A stretch of DNA of 64,000 nt, from assembly GCA_036489025.1 (NCBI GenBank), contig DASXGN010000008.1, positions 1 through 64,000 on the forward strand, given 5' to 3'. The position numbers and the translations under genes were made by a program. The notes under the pieces are model-generated. The model was not told the DNA's origin and did no database searches. It saw only the letters and a list, made by a program, of their open reading frames with translations. Origin of the DNA: Dryocola sp036489025 (GTDB lineage Bacteria > Pseudomonadota > Gammaproteobacteria > Enterobacterales > Enterobacteriaceae). This document shows, in pieces, positions 25,435-32,923 of the stretch. The first letter of the stretch is position 1. The number at the start of each line of letters is the position of its first letter.

Positions 25435-26365
25435 AGTAAGCACTAGCCTGCCAAAGGCAATTTTTTTGATGGGGCCAACGGCCTCGGGTAAAACAGCGTT
25501 AGCCATTAATTTGCGTAAAACGCTGCCGGTAGAGTTGATAAGCGTTGATTCGGCCCTTATCTATCAAGGGATGGACATCGGCACGGCGAAGCCCACGGCG
25601 GAAGAGCTCGCCCAGGCGCCGCATCGTTTGCTCGATATCCTCGACCCGGCAAAAGCGTACTCCGCGGCGGATTTCCGTCGTGATGCGCTGGCAGAAATGG
25701 CTGACATTACCGCGAGCGGGCGTATCCCTTTGTTAGTTGGGGGGACAATGCTCTACTTCAAGGCGTTGTTAGAAGGGCTTTCGCCGTTGCCGGCGGCCGA
25801 TCCAGACGTTCGCGCGAGGATTGAACAACAGGCAGCAGAGCAAGGGTGGGATGCGTTGCATCGTCAGCTGGTCGAAGTCGACCCGGTGGCAGGGGCACGG
25901 ATTCATCCAAATGATCCGCAAAGGCTTTCCCGGGCACTGGAAGTTTTTTTCATTTCGGGTAAAACTTTAACGGAACTGACGCAAACGTCAGGAGAAGCTC
26001 TGCCTTACCAGGTGCATCAGTTCGCCATCGCCCCGGCGAGCCGTGAACTGCTCCATCAGCGAATTGAGCAGCGTTTTCATCAGATGTTAGCTTCAGGATT
26101 TGAAGCAGAAGTGCGGGGTCTTTTTGCCCGCGAAGATTTGCATACGGAGATGCCTTCCATTCGTTGTGTGGGTTACCGGCAGATGTGGTCTTATCTGGCG
26201 GGAGAAATCTCACATGAGGAAATGGTTTATCGAGGTATTTGCGCGACGAGACAATTGGCTAAGCGGCAGATGACCTGGCTGCGAGGTTGGGAAGGCGTTC
26301 ACTGGTTAGACAGCGAAAACCCTGAACAGGCCCGCAACGAAGTATTACAGGTTGTTAGTGCGTAG
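25427..26365 (+). CDS. miaA: tRNA dimethylallyltransferase MiaA
   Basis: MiaA adds the isopentenyl group to A37 of tRNAs reading UNN codons, the first step to ms2i6A. The product is 312 residues. The P-loop GPTASGKTAL is near residue 17, followed by VDSALIYQGMDIGTAKP and the DFRRDAL and VGGTMLYFKALLEG motifs. The start overlaps mutL. The 111-base gap to hfq probably holds an hfq promoter; others are known inside miaA in E. coli. Confidence 0.98.
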   Translation: MTEVSTSLPKAIFLMGPTASGKTALAINLRKTLPVELISVDSALIYQGMDIGTAKPTAEELAQAPHRLLDILDPAKAYSAADFRRDALAEMADITASGRIPLLVGGTMLYFKALLEGLSPLPAADPDVRARIEQQAAEQGWDALHRQLVEVDPVAGARIHPNDPQRLSRALEVFFISGKTLTELTQTSGEALPYQVHQFAIAPASRELLHQRIEQRFHQMLASGFEAEVRGLFAREDLHTEMPSIRCVGYRQMWSYLAGEISHEEMVYRGICATRQLAKRQMTWLRGWEGVHWLDSENPEQARNEVLQVVSA

Positions 26366-26476
26366 CAACAATGTATGTGTACAATTGAATCGATATCGTG
26401 CGCAAATTTTTACGCAGTTTTTCAGAGCCTCAGGGCTCTTGAGTTACAAACAACAAACATATAAGGAAAAGATAGA

Positions 26477-26785
26477 ATGGCTAAGGGGCAATCATTACAA
26501 GATCCGTTCCTGAACGCATTGCGTCGGGAACGTGTTCCAGTTTCTATTTATTTGGTGAATGGTATTAAGCTGCAAGGTCAGATTGAGTCTTTCGATCAGT
26601 TCGTGATCCTGTTGAAAAACACGGTCAGTCAGATGGTCTATAAGCACGCGATTTCAACTGTTGTTCCTTCTCGTCCGGTATCTCATCACAGCAATAACAC
26701 CGGTACTAGTGGTTCTGGCAGCTACCATCATGGTGGAAGCGCGCAGGGTTCTGCGCCGCAACAAGACAGCGAAGACGCCGAATAA
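26477..26785 (+). CDS. hfq: RNA chaperone Hfq
   Basis: Hfq is the hexameric Sm-like RNA chaperone that pairs small RNAs with their mRNA targets. It is 102 residues. The Sm1 and Sm2 motifs are intact: Gln8, the Arg16-Arg17-Glu18-Arg19 rim patch, Tyr25, and the YKHAIS segment with Lys56 and His57. The C-terminal tail from residue 66 is Gly/Ser/His-rich and disordered and ends in an acidic DSEDAE tip, as in E. coli. A good AAGGAAAAG ribosome site precedes the ATG. Confidence 0.99.
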   Translation: MAKGQSLQDPFLNALRRERVPVSIYLVNGIKLQGQIESFDQFVILLKNTVSQMVYKHAISTVVPSRPVSHHSNNTGTSGSGSYHHGGSAQGSAPQQDSEDAE

Positions 26786-26806
26786 GGCATTTGTTGTTTT
26801 CCAGGT

Positions 26807-26845
26807 CGGGGAACCAGGGATGCTGCGTTCCCCGCTGGTTTTTTT
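26807..26845 (+). terminator. Terminator or attenuator between hfq and hflX
   Basis: CGGGGAAC (26807-26814) can pair with GTTCCCCG (26827-26834), followed by CTGGTTTTTTTG. An alternative pairing AACCAG with CTGGTT is also possible. It lies 22 bases past hfq and 15 before hflX, so it probably makes hfq message more abundant than the distal genes. Confidence 0.55.
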
Positions 26846-26859
26846 GAGAGGTTATACGC

Positions 26860-28140
26860 TTGTTTGACCGTTATGATGCTGGTGAGCAAGCGGTGCTGGT
26901 ACACATCTATTTTTCGCAAGACAAAGACATGGAGGACCTCGCGGAGTTTGAATCGCTGGTCTCTTCAGCCGGTGTCGAAGCGCTGCAGGTGGTTACCGGT
27001 AGCCGCAAAGCGCCGCACCCAAAGTTTTTTGTCGGTGAAGGCAAAGCCATAGAAATCGCCGAAGCCGTTAAAGCGACCGGGGCCTCGGTTGTATTATTTG
27101 ACCACGCATTGTCCCCGGCGCAGGAGCGTAACCTTGAAGCCCTGTGCGAATGTCGCGTTATCGACAGAACAGGCCTGATTTTAGATATTTTTGCTCAGCG
27201 TGCGCGTACCCACGAAGGTAAATTGCAGGTTGAGCTGGCGCAGCTGCGCCATCTGGCGACTCGTCTGGTTCGCGGCTGGACTCACCTTGAGCGTCAAAAG
27301 GGTGGGATTGGCCTGCGTGGCCCCGGTGAGACGCAGCTTGAAACGGACCGCCGACTGTTGCGTAACCGCATCATGCAGATCCTCTCACGCCTACAACGAG
27401 TAGAAAAACAACGTGAGCAGGGACGCCGTGCGCGAGCAAAAGCAGATGTGCCAACGGTCTCGCTGGTGGGCTACACCAACGCCGGTAAATCCACCCTTTT
27501 TAACCAAATTACAGCGGCTGAAGTGTATGCCGCAGATCAGCTGTTCGCCACGCTCGATCCCACGCTGCGCCGTATCGATATTACGGACGTCGGGGAAACC
27601 GTGCTGGCTGATACGGTAGGCTTTATTCGCCATCTGCCTCATGACCTTGTGGCAGCGTTTAAAGCCACCTTGCAGGAGACTCGTCAGGCCGCGCTGCTGC
27701 TGCACGTGATTGACGCGTCGGATCTCAGGATTCAGGAAAACATCGCCGCGGTTGATACCGTTTTAGAAGAGATCGAAGCCGATGAAATTCCCGTCCTGCT
27801 GGTAATGAATAAAATCGATGCGCTGGATGAATTCGAGCCGCGTATCGACAGAAATGATGAAAATGTACCGATACGCGTCTGGCTTTCTGCCCAGACGGGT
27901 GCCGGTGTGCCACTGCTTTTCCAGGCTTTGACAGAACGTTTATCTGGTGAAATTGCGCAGCATACGTTGTGCTTACCCCCCCAGGCAGGGCGACTGCGGA
28001 GCCGGTTTTATCAGCTTCAGGCAATAGAAAAAGAGTGGATGGAGGAGGACGGCAGCGTTGGCTTACAGGTTCGTATGCCCATCGTCGACTGGCGTCGCCT
28101 CTGTAAACAAGAACCGGCACTAATGGACTACATTGTTTGA
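26860..28140 (+). CDS. hflX: Ribosome-splitting GTPase HflX
   Basis: HflX is a GTPase that binds 50S subunits and splits stalled or heat-damaged 70S ribosomes. The product is 426 residues. An N-terminal HflX-specific domain with the GGIGLRGPGETQLETDRR motif is followed by a coiled-coil stretch and the G domain (GYTNAGKSTLFN, DTVGFIRHLP, NKIDAL). The start is TTG at 26860 (TTG-TTT-GAC), matching the E. coli protein beginning with FDRYDAGEQ, with GAGAGG upstream. The product is usually co-transcribed with hflKC. Confidence 0.96.
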   Translation: MFDRYDAGEQAVLVHIYFSQDKDMEDLAEFESLVSSAGVEALQVVTGSRKAPHPKFFVGEGKAIEIAEAVKATGASVVLFDHALSPAQERNLEALCECRVIDRTGLILDIFAQRARTHEGKLQVELAQLRHLATRLVRGWTHLERQKGGIGLRGPGETQLETDRRLLRNRIMQILSRLQRVEKQREQGRRARAKADVPTVSLVGYTNAGKSTLFNQITAAEVYAADQLFATLDPTLRRIDITDVGETVLADTVGFIRHLPHDLVAAFKATLQETRQAALLLHVIDASDLRIQENIAAVDTVLEEIEADEIPVLLVMNKIDALDEFEPRIDRNDENVPIRVWLSAQTGAGVPLLFQALTERLSGEIAQHTLCLPPQAGRLRSRFYQLQAIEKEWMEEDGSVGLQVRMPIVDWRRLCKQEPALMDYIV

Positions 28141-28213
28141 CCGGCGCGCGTTTGTCCTGAAGACTTTTTCCCCTACGGGGGATATCACCGCACAACAAAT
28201 ATGGAGCATAAAC

Positions 28214-29467
28214 ATGGCGTGGAATCAGCCCGGTAATAACGGACAGGACCGCGACCCGTGGGGAAGCAGCAAACCTGGCGGCGACTCTGGGGGTAACAAG
28301 GGAGGGCGCGATCAGGGGCCACCCGATCTGGATGATATCTTCCGAAAACTAAGCAAAAAACTCGGTGGCCTGGGCGGCGGCAAAAGCGGCGGTACCGGCG
28401 GAGGCTCTTCTCAGACTCCACGTCCACAAATCGGTGGGCGCGTAGTGGGCATCGTTGCCGCTGCGGCAGTGATTATCTGGGCGGCAACCGGGTTCTATAC
28501 CATTAAAGAAGCCGAACGCGGCGTAGTGACTCGTTTTGGCAAGTTCAGCCATCTGGTTGAGCCGGGCCTGAACTGGAAACCTACCTTCATCGATAGCGTG
28601 CAGGCGGTGAACGTTGAGTCCGTGCGTGAACTGGCAGCGTCCGGCGTGATGCTGACCTCCGATGAAAACGTCGTGCGCGTTGAAATGAACGTACAGTATC
28701 GAGTGACCGACCCGCAGAAATACCTGTACAGCGTGACCAGCGCGGATGACAGCCTGCGTCAGGCCACCGACAGCGCGCTGCGCGGCGTCATCGGTAAATA
28801 CACTATGGATAAGATCCTCACCGAGGGTCGTACCATTATCCGTAACGATACCCAGCGCGAACTGGAAGAAACCATTCGTCCGTATAACATGGGTATCACC
28901 CTGCTCGACGTGAACTTCCAGGCGGCGCGTCCACCTGAAGAAGTGAAGGCCGCGTTTGACGATGCGATTTCCGCGCGTGAAAACGAACAGCAGTACATCC
29001 GTGAAGCCGAAGCCTACACCAACGAAGTTCAGCCGCGTGCTAACGGTCAGGCGCAGCGTATCCTTGAAGAAGCTCGTGCTTATAAAACGCAGACCGTGTT
29101 AGAAGCGCAGGGTGAAGTTGCCCGCTTCGCGAAGATGCTGCCAGAGTACAAAGCTGCTCCGGATATTACTCGTGAACGTCTGTACATCGAAACCATGGAA
29201 AAAGTGCTGAGCCATACGCGTAAAGTGCTGGTGAACGATAAAGGTGGCAACCTGATGGTTCTGCCGCTGGATCAAATGCTGAAGGGCGGTGCACAGCCTG
29301 CGGCAAAGAGCGATAGCAGCGCTAACAGCTTACTGCGCTTACCGCCTGCAGCAAGCTCAGGCAGCAGCAGTGCCAGCACAACGTCCTCATCTAGCCGAGG
29401 CGATATCATGGATCAGCGCCGTGCCGACGCACAGCGCACTGATAACCAGCGCGTAGGGAGTGAATAA
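28214..29467 (+). CDS. hflK: FtsH-associated membrane protein HflK
   Basis: HflK is an SPFH/prohibitin-family protein that, with HflC, forms a large cage around the FtsH protease in the inner membrane and tunes its activity. It is 417 residues. The Gly-rich cytoplasmic N-terminus (about residues 1-75) is followed by one membrane helix and the SPFH domain (TIKEAERGVVTRFGKF). A long helical region and a Ser-rich tail come after. The start is MAWNQPG at 28214; upstream frame to 28133 overlaps hflX and is not used. Only two bases separate it from hflC. Confidence 0.96.
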   Translation: MAWNQPGNNGQDRDPWGSSKPGGDSGGNKGGRDQGPPDLDDIFRKLSKKLGGLGGGKSGGTGGGSSQTPRPQIGGRVVGIVAAAAVIIWAATGFYTIKEAERGVVTRFGKFSHLVEPGLNWKPTFIDSVQAVNVESVRELAASGVMLTSDENVVRVEMNVQYRVTDPQKYLYSVTSADDSLRQATDSALRGVIGKYTMDKILTEGRTIIRNDTQRELEETIRPYNMGITLLDVNFQAARPPEEVKAAFDDAISARENEQQYIREAEAYTNEVQPRANGQAQRILEEARAYKTQTVLEAQGEVARFAKMLPEYKAAPDITRERLYIETMEKVLSHTRKVLVNDKGGNLMVLPLDQMLKGGAQPAAKSDSSANSLLRLPPAASSGSSSASTTSSSSRGDIMDQRRADAQRTDNQRVGSE

Positions 29468-29469
29468 CG

Positions 29470-30474
29470 ATGCGTAAGTCAGTCATTGCTTTAATTATCA
29501 TCGTGCTGGTGGTGCTGTTCACCTCGGTCTTCGTGGTGCACGAAGGCGAGCGCGGGATTACGTTACGCTTCGGTAAAGTTCTGCGTGACGATGAAAACAA
29601 GCCGGTGGTTTACGAGCCGGGCCTGCACTTTAAAGTGCCGTTTATCGAATCGGTGAAAACCCTCGATGCCCGTATTCAGACCATGGACAACCAGGCCGAT
29701 CGCTTTGTCACCAAAGAGAAGAAAGACCTGATTGTTGATTCCTATATCAAATGGCGCATCAGCGACTTCAGCCGTTACTACCTGGCAACGGGCGGCGGCG
29801 ATGTTTCTCAGGCGGAAGTGCTGCTGAAACGTAAGTTCAGTGACCGCCTGCGCTCTGAGATTGGTCGCCTGGACGTGAAAGACATCGTGACGGATTCCCG
29901 TGGTCGTTTGACCCTCGACGTTCGTGACGCGCTGAACTCCGGTTCTGCGGGGACCGACGACGAAGTCGCCACGCCTGCGGCAGACGACGCTATTGCCTCT
30001 GCAGCGGCGCGCGTGACTCAGGAGACTAACGGCAAAGTGCCGGTAGTGAACCCGAACAGTATGGCGGCGCTGGGTATCGAAGTCGTGGACGTGCGCATTA
30101 AGCAGATTAACCTGCCTGCGGAAGTCTCCGAAGCGATTTACAACCGTATGCGTGCCGAGCGTGAAGCCGTAGCTCGTCGCCACCGTTCACAGGGTCAGGA
30201 AGAAGCTGAGAAGCTGCGTGCTACCGCCGACTACGAAGTCACTCGTACGCTGGCAGAAGCCGAGCGTCAGGGCCGAATCAGCCGCGGTGAAGGTGATGCA
30301 GAAGCTGCCAAACTGTTTGCCGACGCATTCAGCCAGGACCCAGACTTCTACGCCTTTATTCGTAGCCTGCGTGCCTACGAGGCTAGCTTCAAGTCCGGTC
30401 AGGACGTGATGGTGCTCAGCCCGGATAGCGATTTCTTCCGCTATATGAAAACGCCTGCGAACAGCACTCGTTAA
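29470..30474 (+). CDS. hflC: FtsH-associated membrane protein HflC
   Basis: HflC is the partner of HflK in the HflKC-FtsH complex. It is 334 residues, the length of E. coli HflC. One N-terminal membrane anchor (SVIALIIIVLVVLFTSVFVV) precedes the SPFH domain (HEGERGITLRFGKV) and a charged coiled-coil region rich in Glu and Arg. It is the last gene of the run, followed by a terminator. Confidence 0.97.
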   Translation: MRKSVIALIIIVLVVLFTSVFVVHEGERGITLRFGKVLRDDENKPVVYEPGLHFKVPFIESVKTLDARIQTMDNQADRFVTKEKKDLIVDSYIKWRISDFSRYYLATGGGDVSQAEVLLKRKFSDRLRSEIGRLDVKDIVTDSRGRLTLDVRDALNSGSAGTDDEVATPAADDAIASAAARVTQETNGKVPVVNPNSMAALGIEVVDVRIKQINLPAEVSEAIYNRMRAEREAVARRHRSQGQEEAEKLRATADYEVTRTLAEAERQGRISRGEGDAEAAKLFADAFSQDPDFYAFIRSLRAYEASFKSGQDVMVLSPDSDFFRYMKTPANSTR

Positions 30475-30492
30475 TCGCTAAAAAATGTTATC

Positions 30493-30519
30493 AAGAGCCG
30501 GTTTGACCGGCTCTTAGTT
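30493..30519 (+). terminator. Terminator-like hairpin after hflC (copy 1)
   Basis: AAGAGCCGGT pairs with ACCGGCTCTT around a TTG loop. The tail (AGTTTG) is short in T, so termination may be partial. The same hairpin recurs at 30654. Confidence 0.65.
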
Positions 30520-30524
30520 TGTAG

Positions 30525-30560
30525 ATAAAGAAGGAAAAAGCGTGGTTTTTCCTTCTTTAT
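30525..30560. other. Perfect 15-base-pair hairpin in the hflC-yjeT gap
   Basis: ATAAAGAAGGAAAAA (30525-30539) pairs without mismatch with TTTTTCCTTCTTTAT (30546-30560) around GCGTGG. It could be a second terminator or a small RNA stem. Purine-rich and pyrimidine-rich arms are unusual for an intrinsic terminator. Confidence 0.6.
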
Positions 30561-30653
30561 GGTTATCAGCCGAAAATCAATGAATTGATTTTCCTGTTAG
30601 TTATTCTGGCGGTATGTTTCATTGTCGCCAGCATGAGAATGATCATCACTCTG

Positions 30654-30681
30654 AGAGCCGGTTTGACCGGCTCTTTTTTTA
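30654..30681 (+). terminator. Intrinsic terminator before yjeT (copy 2)
   Basis: AGAGCCGGT pairs with ACCGGCTCT and is followed by seven T. The stem is the same as that at 30493 but with a far better T-run. It ends transcription about 20 bases before yjeT. Confidence 0.82.
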
Positions 30682-30699
30682 TCCGCATCAGGGAATGTT

Positions 30700-30897
30700 A
30701 TGAACTCAACAATCTGGATCGCACTGGCGCTCGTTTTGGTTCTTGAAGGCCTGGGTCCGATGCTTTATCCGCGAATGTGGCGGCGTATGATTTCGGCCAT
30801 GACTCAGTTACCCGACAATACGCTGCGCCGTTTTGGCGGCGGACTAGTGGTTGCCGGGGTCGTTATCTACTACATGTTGAGTCGAGCGGCTGGTTAA
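30700..30897 (+). CDS. yjeT: Small inner-membrane protein YjeT (DUF2065)
   Basis: YjeT is a 65-residue protein with two hydrophobic segments (about residues 5-22 and 44-60), predicted to span the inner membrane as a hairpin. It belongs to the DUF2065 family, which is conserved between hflC and purA in enterics. Known only by position and family; no function is established that I can state. A terminator directly upstream suggests that it depends on read-through or on a promoter within the hflC-yjeT gap. Confidence 0.87.
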   Translation: MNSTIWIALALVLVLEGLGPMLYPRMWRRMISAMTQLPDNTLRRFGGGLVVAGVVIYYMLSRAAG

Positions 30898-30962
30898 ATT
30901 AGATTCAACCGCTGATTACCATTTTGTGGACTAAAAGGGCTGATCATCGGGGAAACCGATGG

Positions 30963-30992
30963 TAGAATCCTTTTTTAAGCAAACGGTGATTT
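30963..30992 (+). promoter_or_regulatory. purA -10 and candidate PurR operator
   Basis: A TAGAAT -10 (30963-30968) has a weak CTGATC -35 17 bases upstream. AAGCAAACGGTGATTT (30977-30992), just after the expected start point, matches one half of the PurR operator well (GCAAACG) and the other half partly. PurR control of purA is known in E. coli. Confidence 0.5.
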
Positions 30993-30998
30993 TGAAAA

Positions 30999-32297
30999 AT
31001 GGGTAACAACGTCGTCGTACTGGGCACCCAATGGGGTGACGAAGGTAAAGGAAAGATCGTCGATCTTCTGACTGAACGGGCTAAATATGTTGTGCGCTAC
31101 CAGGGCGGTCACAACGCAGGCCATACTCTCGTAATCAACGGTGAAAAAACCGTCCTCCATCTTATTCCATCAGGCATTCTGCGCGATAACGTCACCAGCA
31201 TCATTGGTAATGGCGTTGTGCTGTCTCCTGCTGCGCTAATGAAAGAGATGAAAGGTCTGGAAGACCGCGGTATTCCGGTACGTGAGCGTCTGCTGCTGTC
31301 CGAGGCTTGTCCGCTGATCCTCGATTACCATGTGGCTTTAGATGTTGCTCGCGAGAAAGCGCGCGGCGCGAAAGCTATCGGTACTACCGGTCGTGGTATC
31401 GGTCCTGCGTATGAAGACAAAGTGGCCCGTCGCGGCCTGCGCGTTGGCGACCTGTTCGACAAAGCCACCTTTGCAGACAAGCTGAAAGAAGTCATGGAAT
31501 ACCATAACTTCCAGCTGGTTAACTTCTACAAAGTTGAAGCGGTTGACTACCAGAAAGTGCTGGATGATGTGATGGCTATCGCTGACATCCTGACCGCCAT
31601 GGTGGTCGACGTGTCCGATCTGCTGGATCAGGCTCGCAAACGCGGCGACTTCGTCATGTTCGAAGGTGCACAGGGCACACTGCTGGACATCGACCACGGT
31701 ACCTATCCGTACGTGACTTCCTCTAACACCACCGCGGGTGGCGTGGCTACAGGCTCTGGCCTTGGCCCGCGTTATGTCGATTACGTGCTGGGTATCATCA
31801 AAGCTTACTCCACTCGCGTGGGCGCAGGTCCATTCCCTACCGAACTGTTTGATGATATTGGCGAGTTCCTGTGCAAGCAAGGTAACGAGTTTGGCGCCAC
31901 AACGGGCCGTCGCCGTCGTACCGGCTGGCTGGATGCGGTTGCCGTACGCCGTGCCGTGCAGATCAACTCCCTCTCAGGCTTCTGCCTGACCAAGCTGGAC
32001 GTGCTGGACGGCCTGAAAGAGGTGAAAATCTGCGTGGCTTACCGTATGCCGGATGGCCGCGAAGTGACCACCACCCCAATGGCAGCGGACGACTGGGAAG
32101 GCATCGAGCCTATCTACGAAACCATGCCGGGCTGGTCTGAAACCACCTTTGGTGTGAAAGAACGTAGTGGTTTACCGCAGGCTGCGCTGGACTATATCAA
32201 ACGTATTGAAGAACTGACGGACGTGCCTGTTGATATTATCTCAACCGGTCCTGACCGTTCTGAAACCATGATTTTGCGCGATCCGTTCGACGCATAA
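30999..32297 (+). CDS. purA: Adenylosuccinate synthetase PurA
   Basis: PurA joins IMP and aspartate with GTP to give adenylosuccinate, the first step from IMP to AMP. It is 432 residues, as in E. coli. The signature GTQWGDEGKGKIVD at residues 8-21 includes the catalytic Asp, followed by YQGGHNAGHT and the QGTLLDIDHGTYPYVTSSN motif. The ATG at 30999 is preceded by a weak ribosome site. A hairpin terminator follows. Confidence 0.98.
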   Translation: MGNNVVVLGTQWGDEGKGKIVDLLTERAKYVVRYQGGHNAGHTLVINGEKTVLHLIPSGILRDNVTSIIGNGVVLSPAALMKEMKGLEDRGIPVRERLLLSEACPLILDYHVALDVAREKARGAKAIGTTGRGIGPAYEDKVARRGLRVGDLFDKATFADKLKEVMEYHNFQLVNFYKVEAVDYQKVLDDVMAIADILTAMVVDVSDLLDQARKRGDFVMFEGAQGTLLDIDHGTYPYVTSSNTTAGGVATGSGLGPRYVDYVLGIIKAYSTRVGAGPFPTELFDDIGEFLCKQGNEFGATTGRRRRTGWLDAVAVRRAVQINSLSGFCLTKLDVLDGLKEVKICVAYRMPDGREVTTTPMAADDWEGIEPIYETMPGWSETTFGVKERSGLPQAALDYIKRIEELTDVPVDIISTGPDRSETMILRDPFDA

Positions 32298-32304
32298 TCG
32301 TGAT

Positions 32305-32332
32305 ACGGGGTGTGGCCACACACCCCGTTCTG
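32305..32332 (+). terminator. Hairpin terminator after purA
   Basis: ACGGGGTGTG (32305-32314) pairs with CACACCCCGT (32319-32328) around GCCA. The tail is TCTGCTT, so the T-run is weak, but the stem is strong and directly follows the stop. Confidence 0.65.
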
Positions 32333-32459
32333 CTTCGTCTCTCGCCGCTTTTTTGCCTTCCCCGTACAAATAAATTAGCCGCCAAAGATATGGCTGGTTT
32401 ATCATCAATATATCGCCATATTGGCGAAAAGCGTTTCCCCTCCCACCCAAGAGGTTGAT

Positions 32460-32885
32460 GTGCAGTTAACGAGTTTTACTGATTACGGTTTACGTGCTTT
32501 GATTTATATGGCGTCTTTGCCGGATGGAAAGATGACGAGCATTTCTGAGGTGACAGAGGTGTATGGCGTGTCCCGTAATCACATGGTGAAAATCATCAAT
32601 CAACTCAGCCGTGCTGGCTATGTGACAGCCGTGCGCGGCAAAAACGGCGGCATTCGCCTCGGCAGACCTGCGCAGACAATTCGCGTAGGCGATGTGGTGC
32701 GCGAGCTGGAACCCCTTTCTTTGGTGAACTGTAGCAGTGAGTTTTGTCATATTACCCCCGCATGTCGCCTGAAACAGGCACTGGCTCAGGCGGTGCAAAG
32801 CTTTCTAACCGAGCTGGATAAGCACACGCTGGCCGATTTGGTGGACCAAAACCAACCGCTCTACAAATTACTGCTGGTGGAATAA
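32460..32885 (+). CDS. nsrR: Nitric-oxide-sensing repressor NsrR
   Basis: NsrR is an Rrf2-family repressor whose [4Fe-4S] cluster is destroyed by nitric oxide, releasing genes such as hmp and ytfE. The product is 141 residues. The winged helix-turn-helix covers about residues 27-65. Cluster ligands Cys91, Cys96 and Cys102 stand at the known positions. The start is GTG at 32460 after AAGAGG, aligned with E. coli; upstream in-frame start at 32421 is not needed. A near-perfect NsrR operator is present in this window before ytfE. It is the first gene of nsrR-rnr-rlmB. Confidence 0.97.
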   Translation: MQLTSFTDYGLRALIYMASLPDGKMTSISEVTEVYGVSRNHMVKIINQLSRAGYVTAVRGKNGGIRLGRPAQTIRVGDVVRELEPLSLVNCSSEFCHITPACRLKQALAQAVQSFLTELDKHTLADLVDQNQPLYKLLLVE

Positions 32886-32923
32886 TCATTACTCCACCCG
32901 TGGATGACAACGGAGGAACCGCA

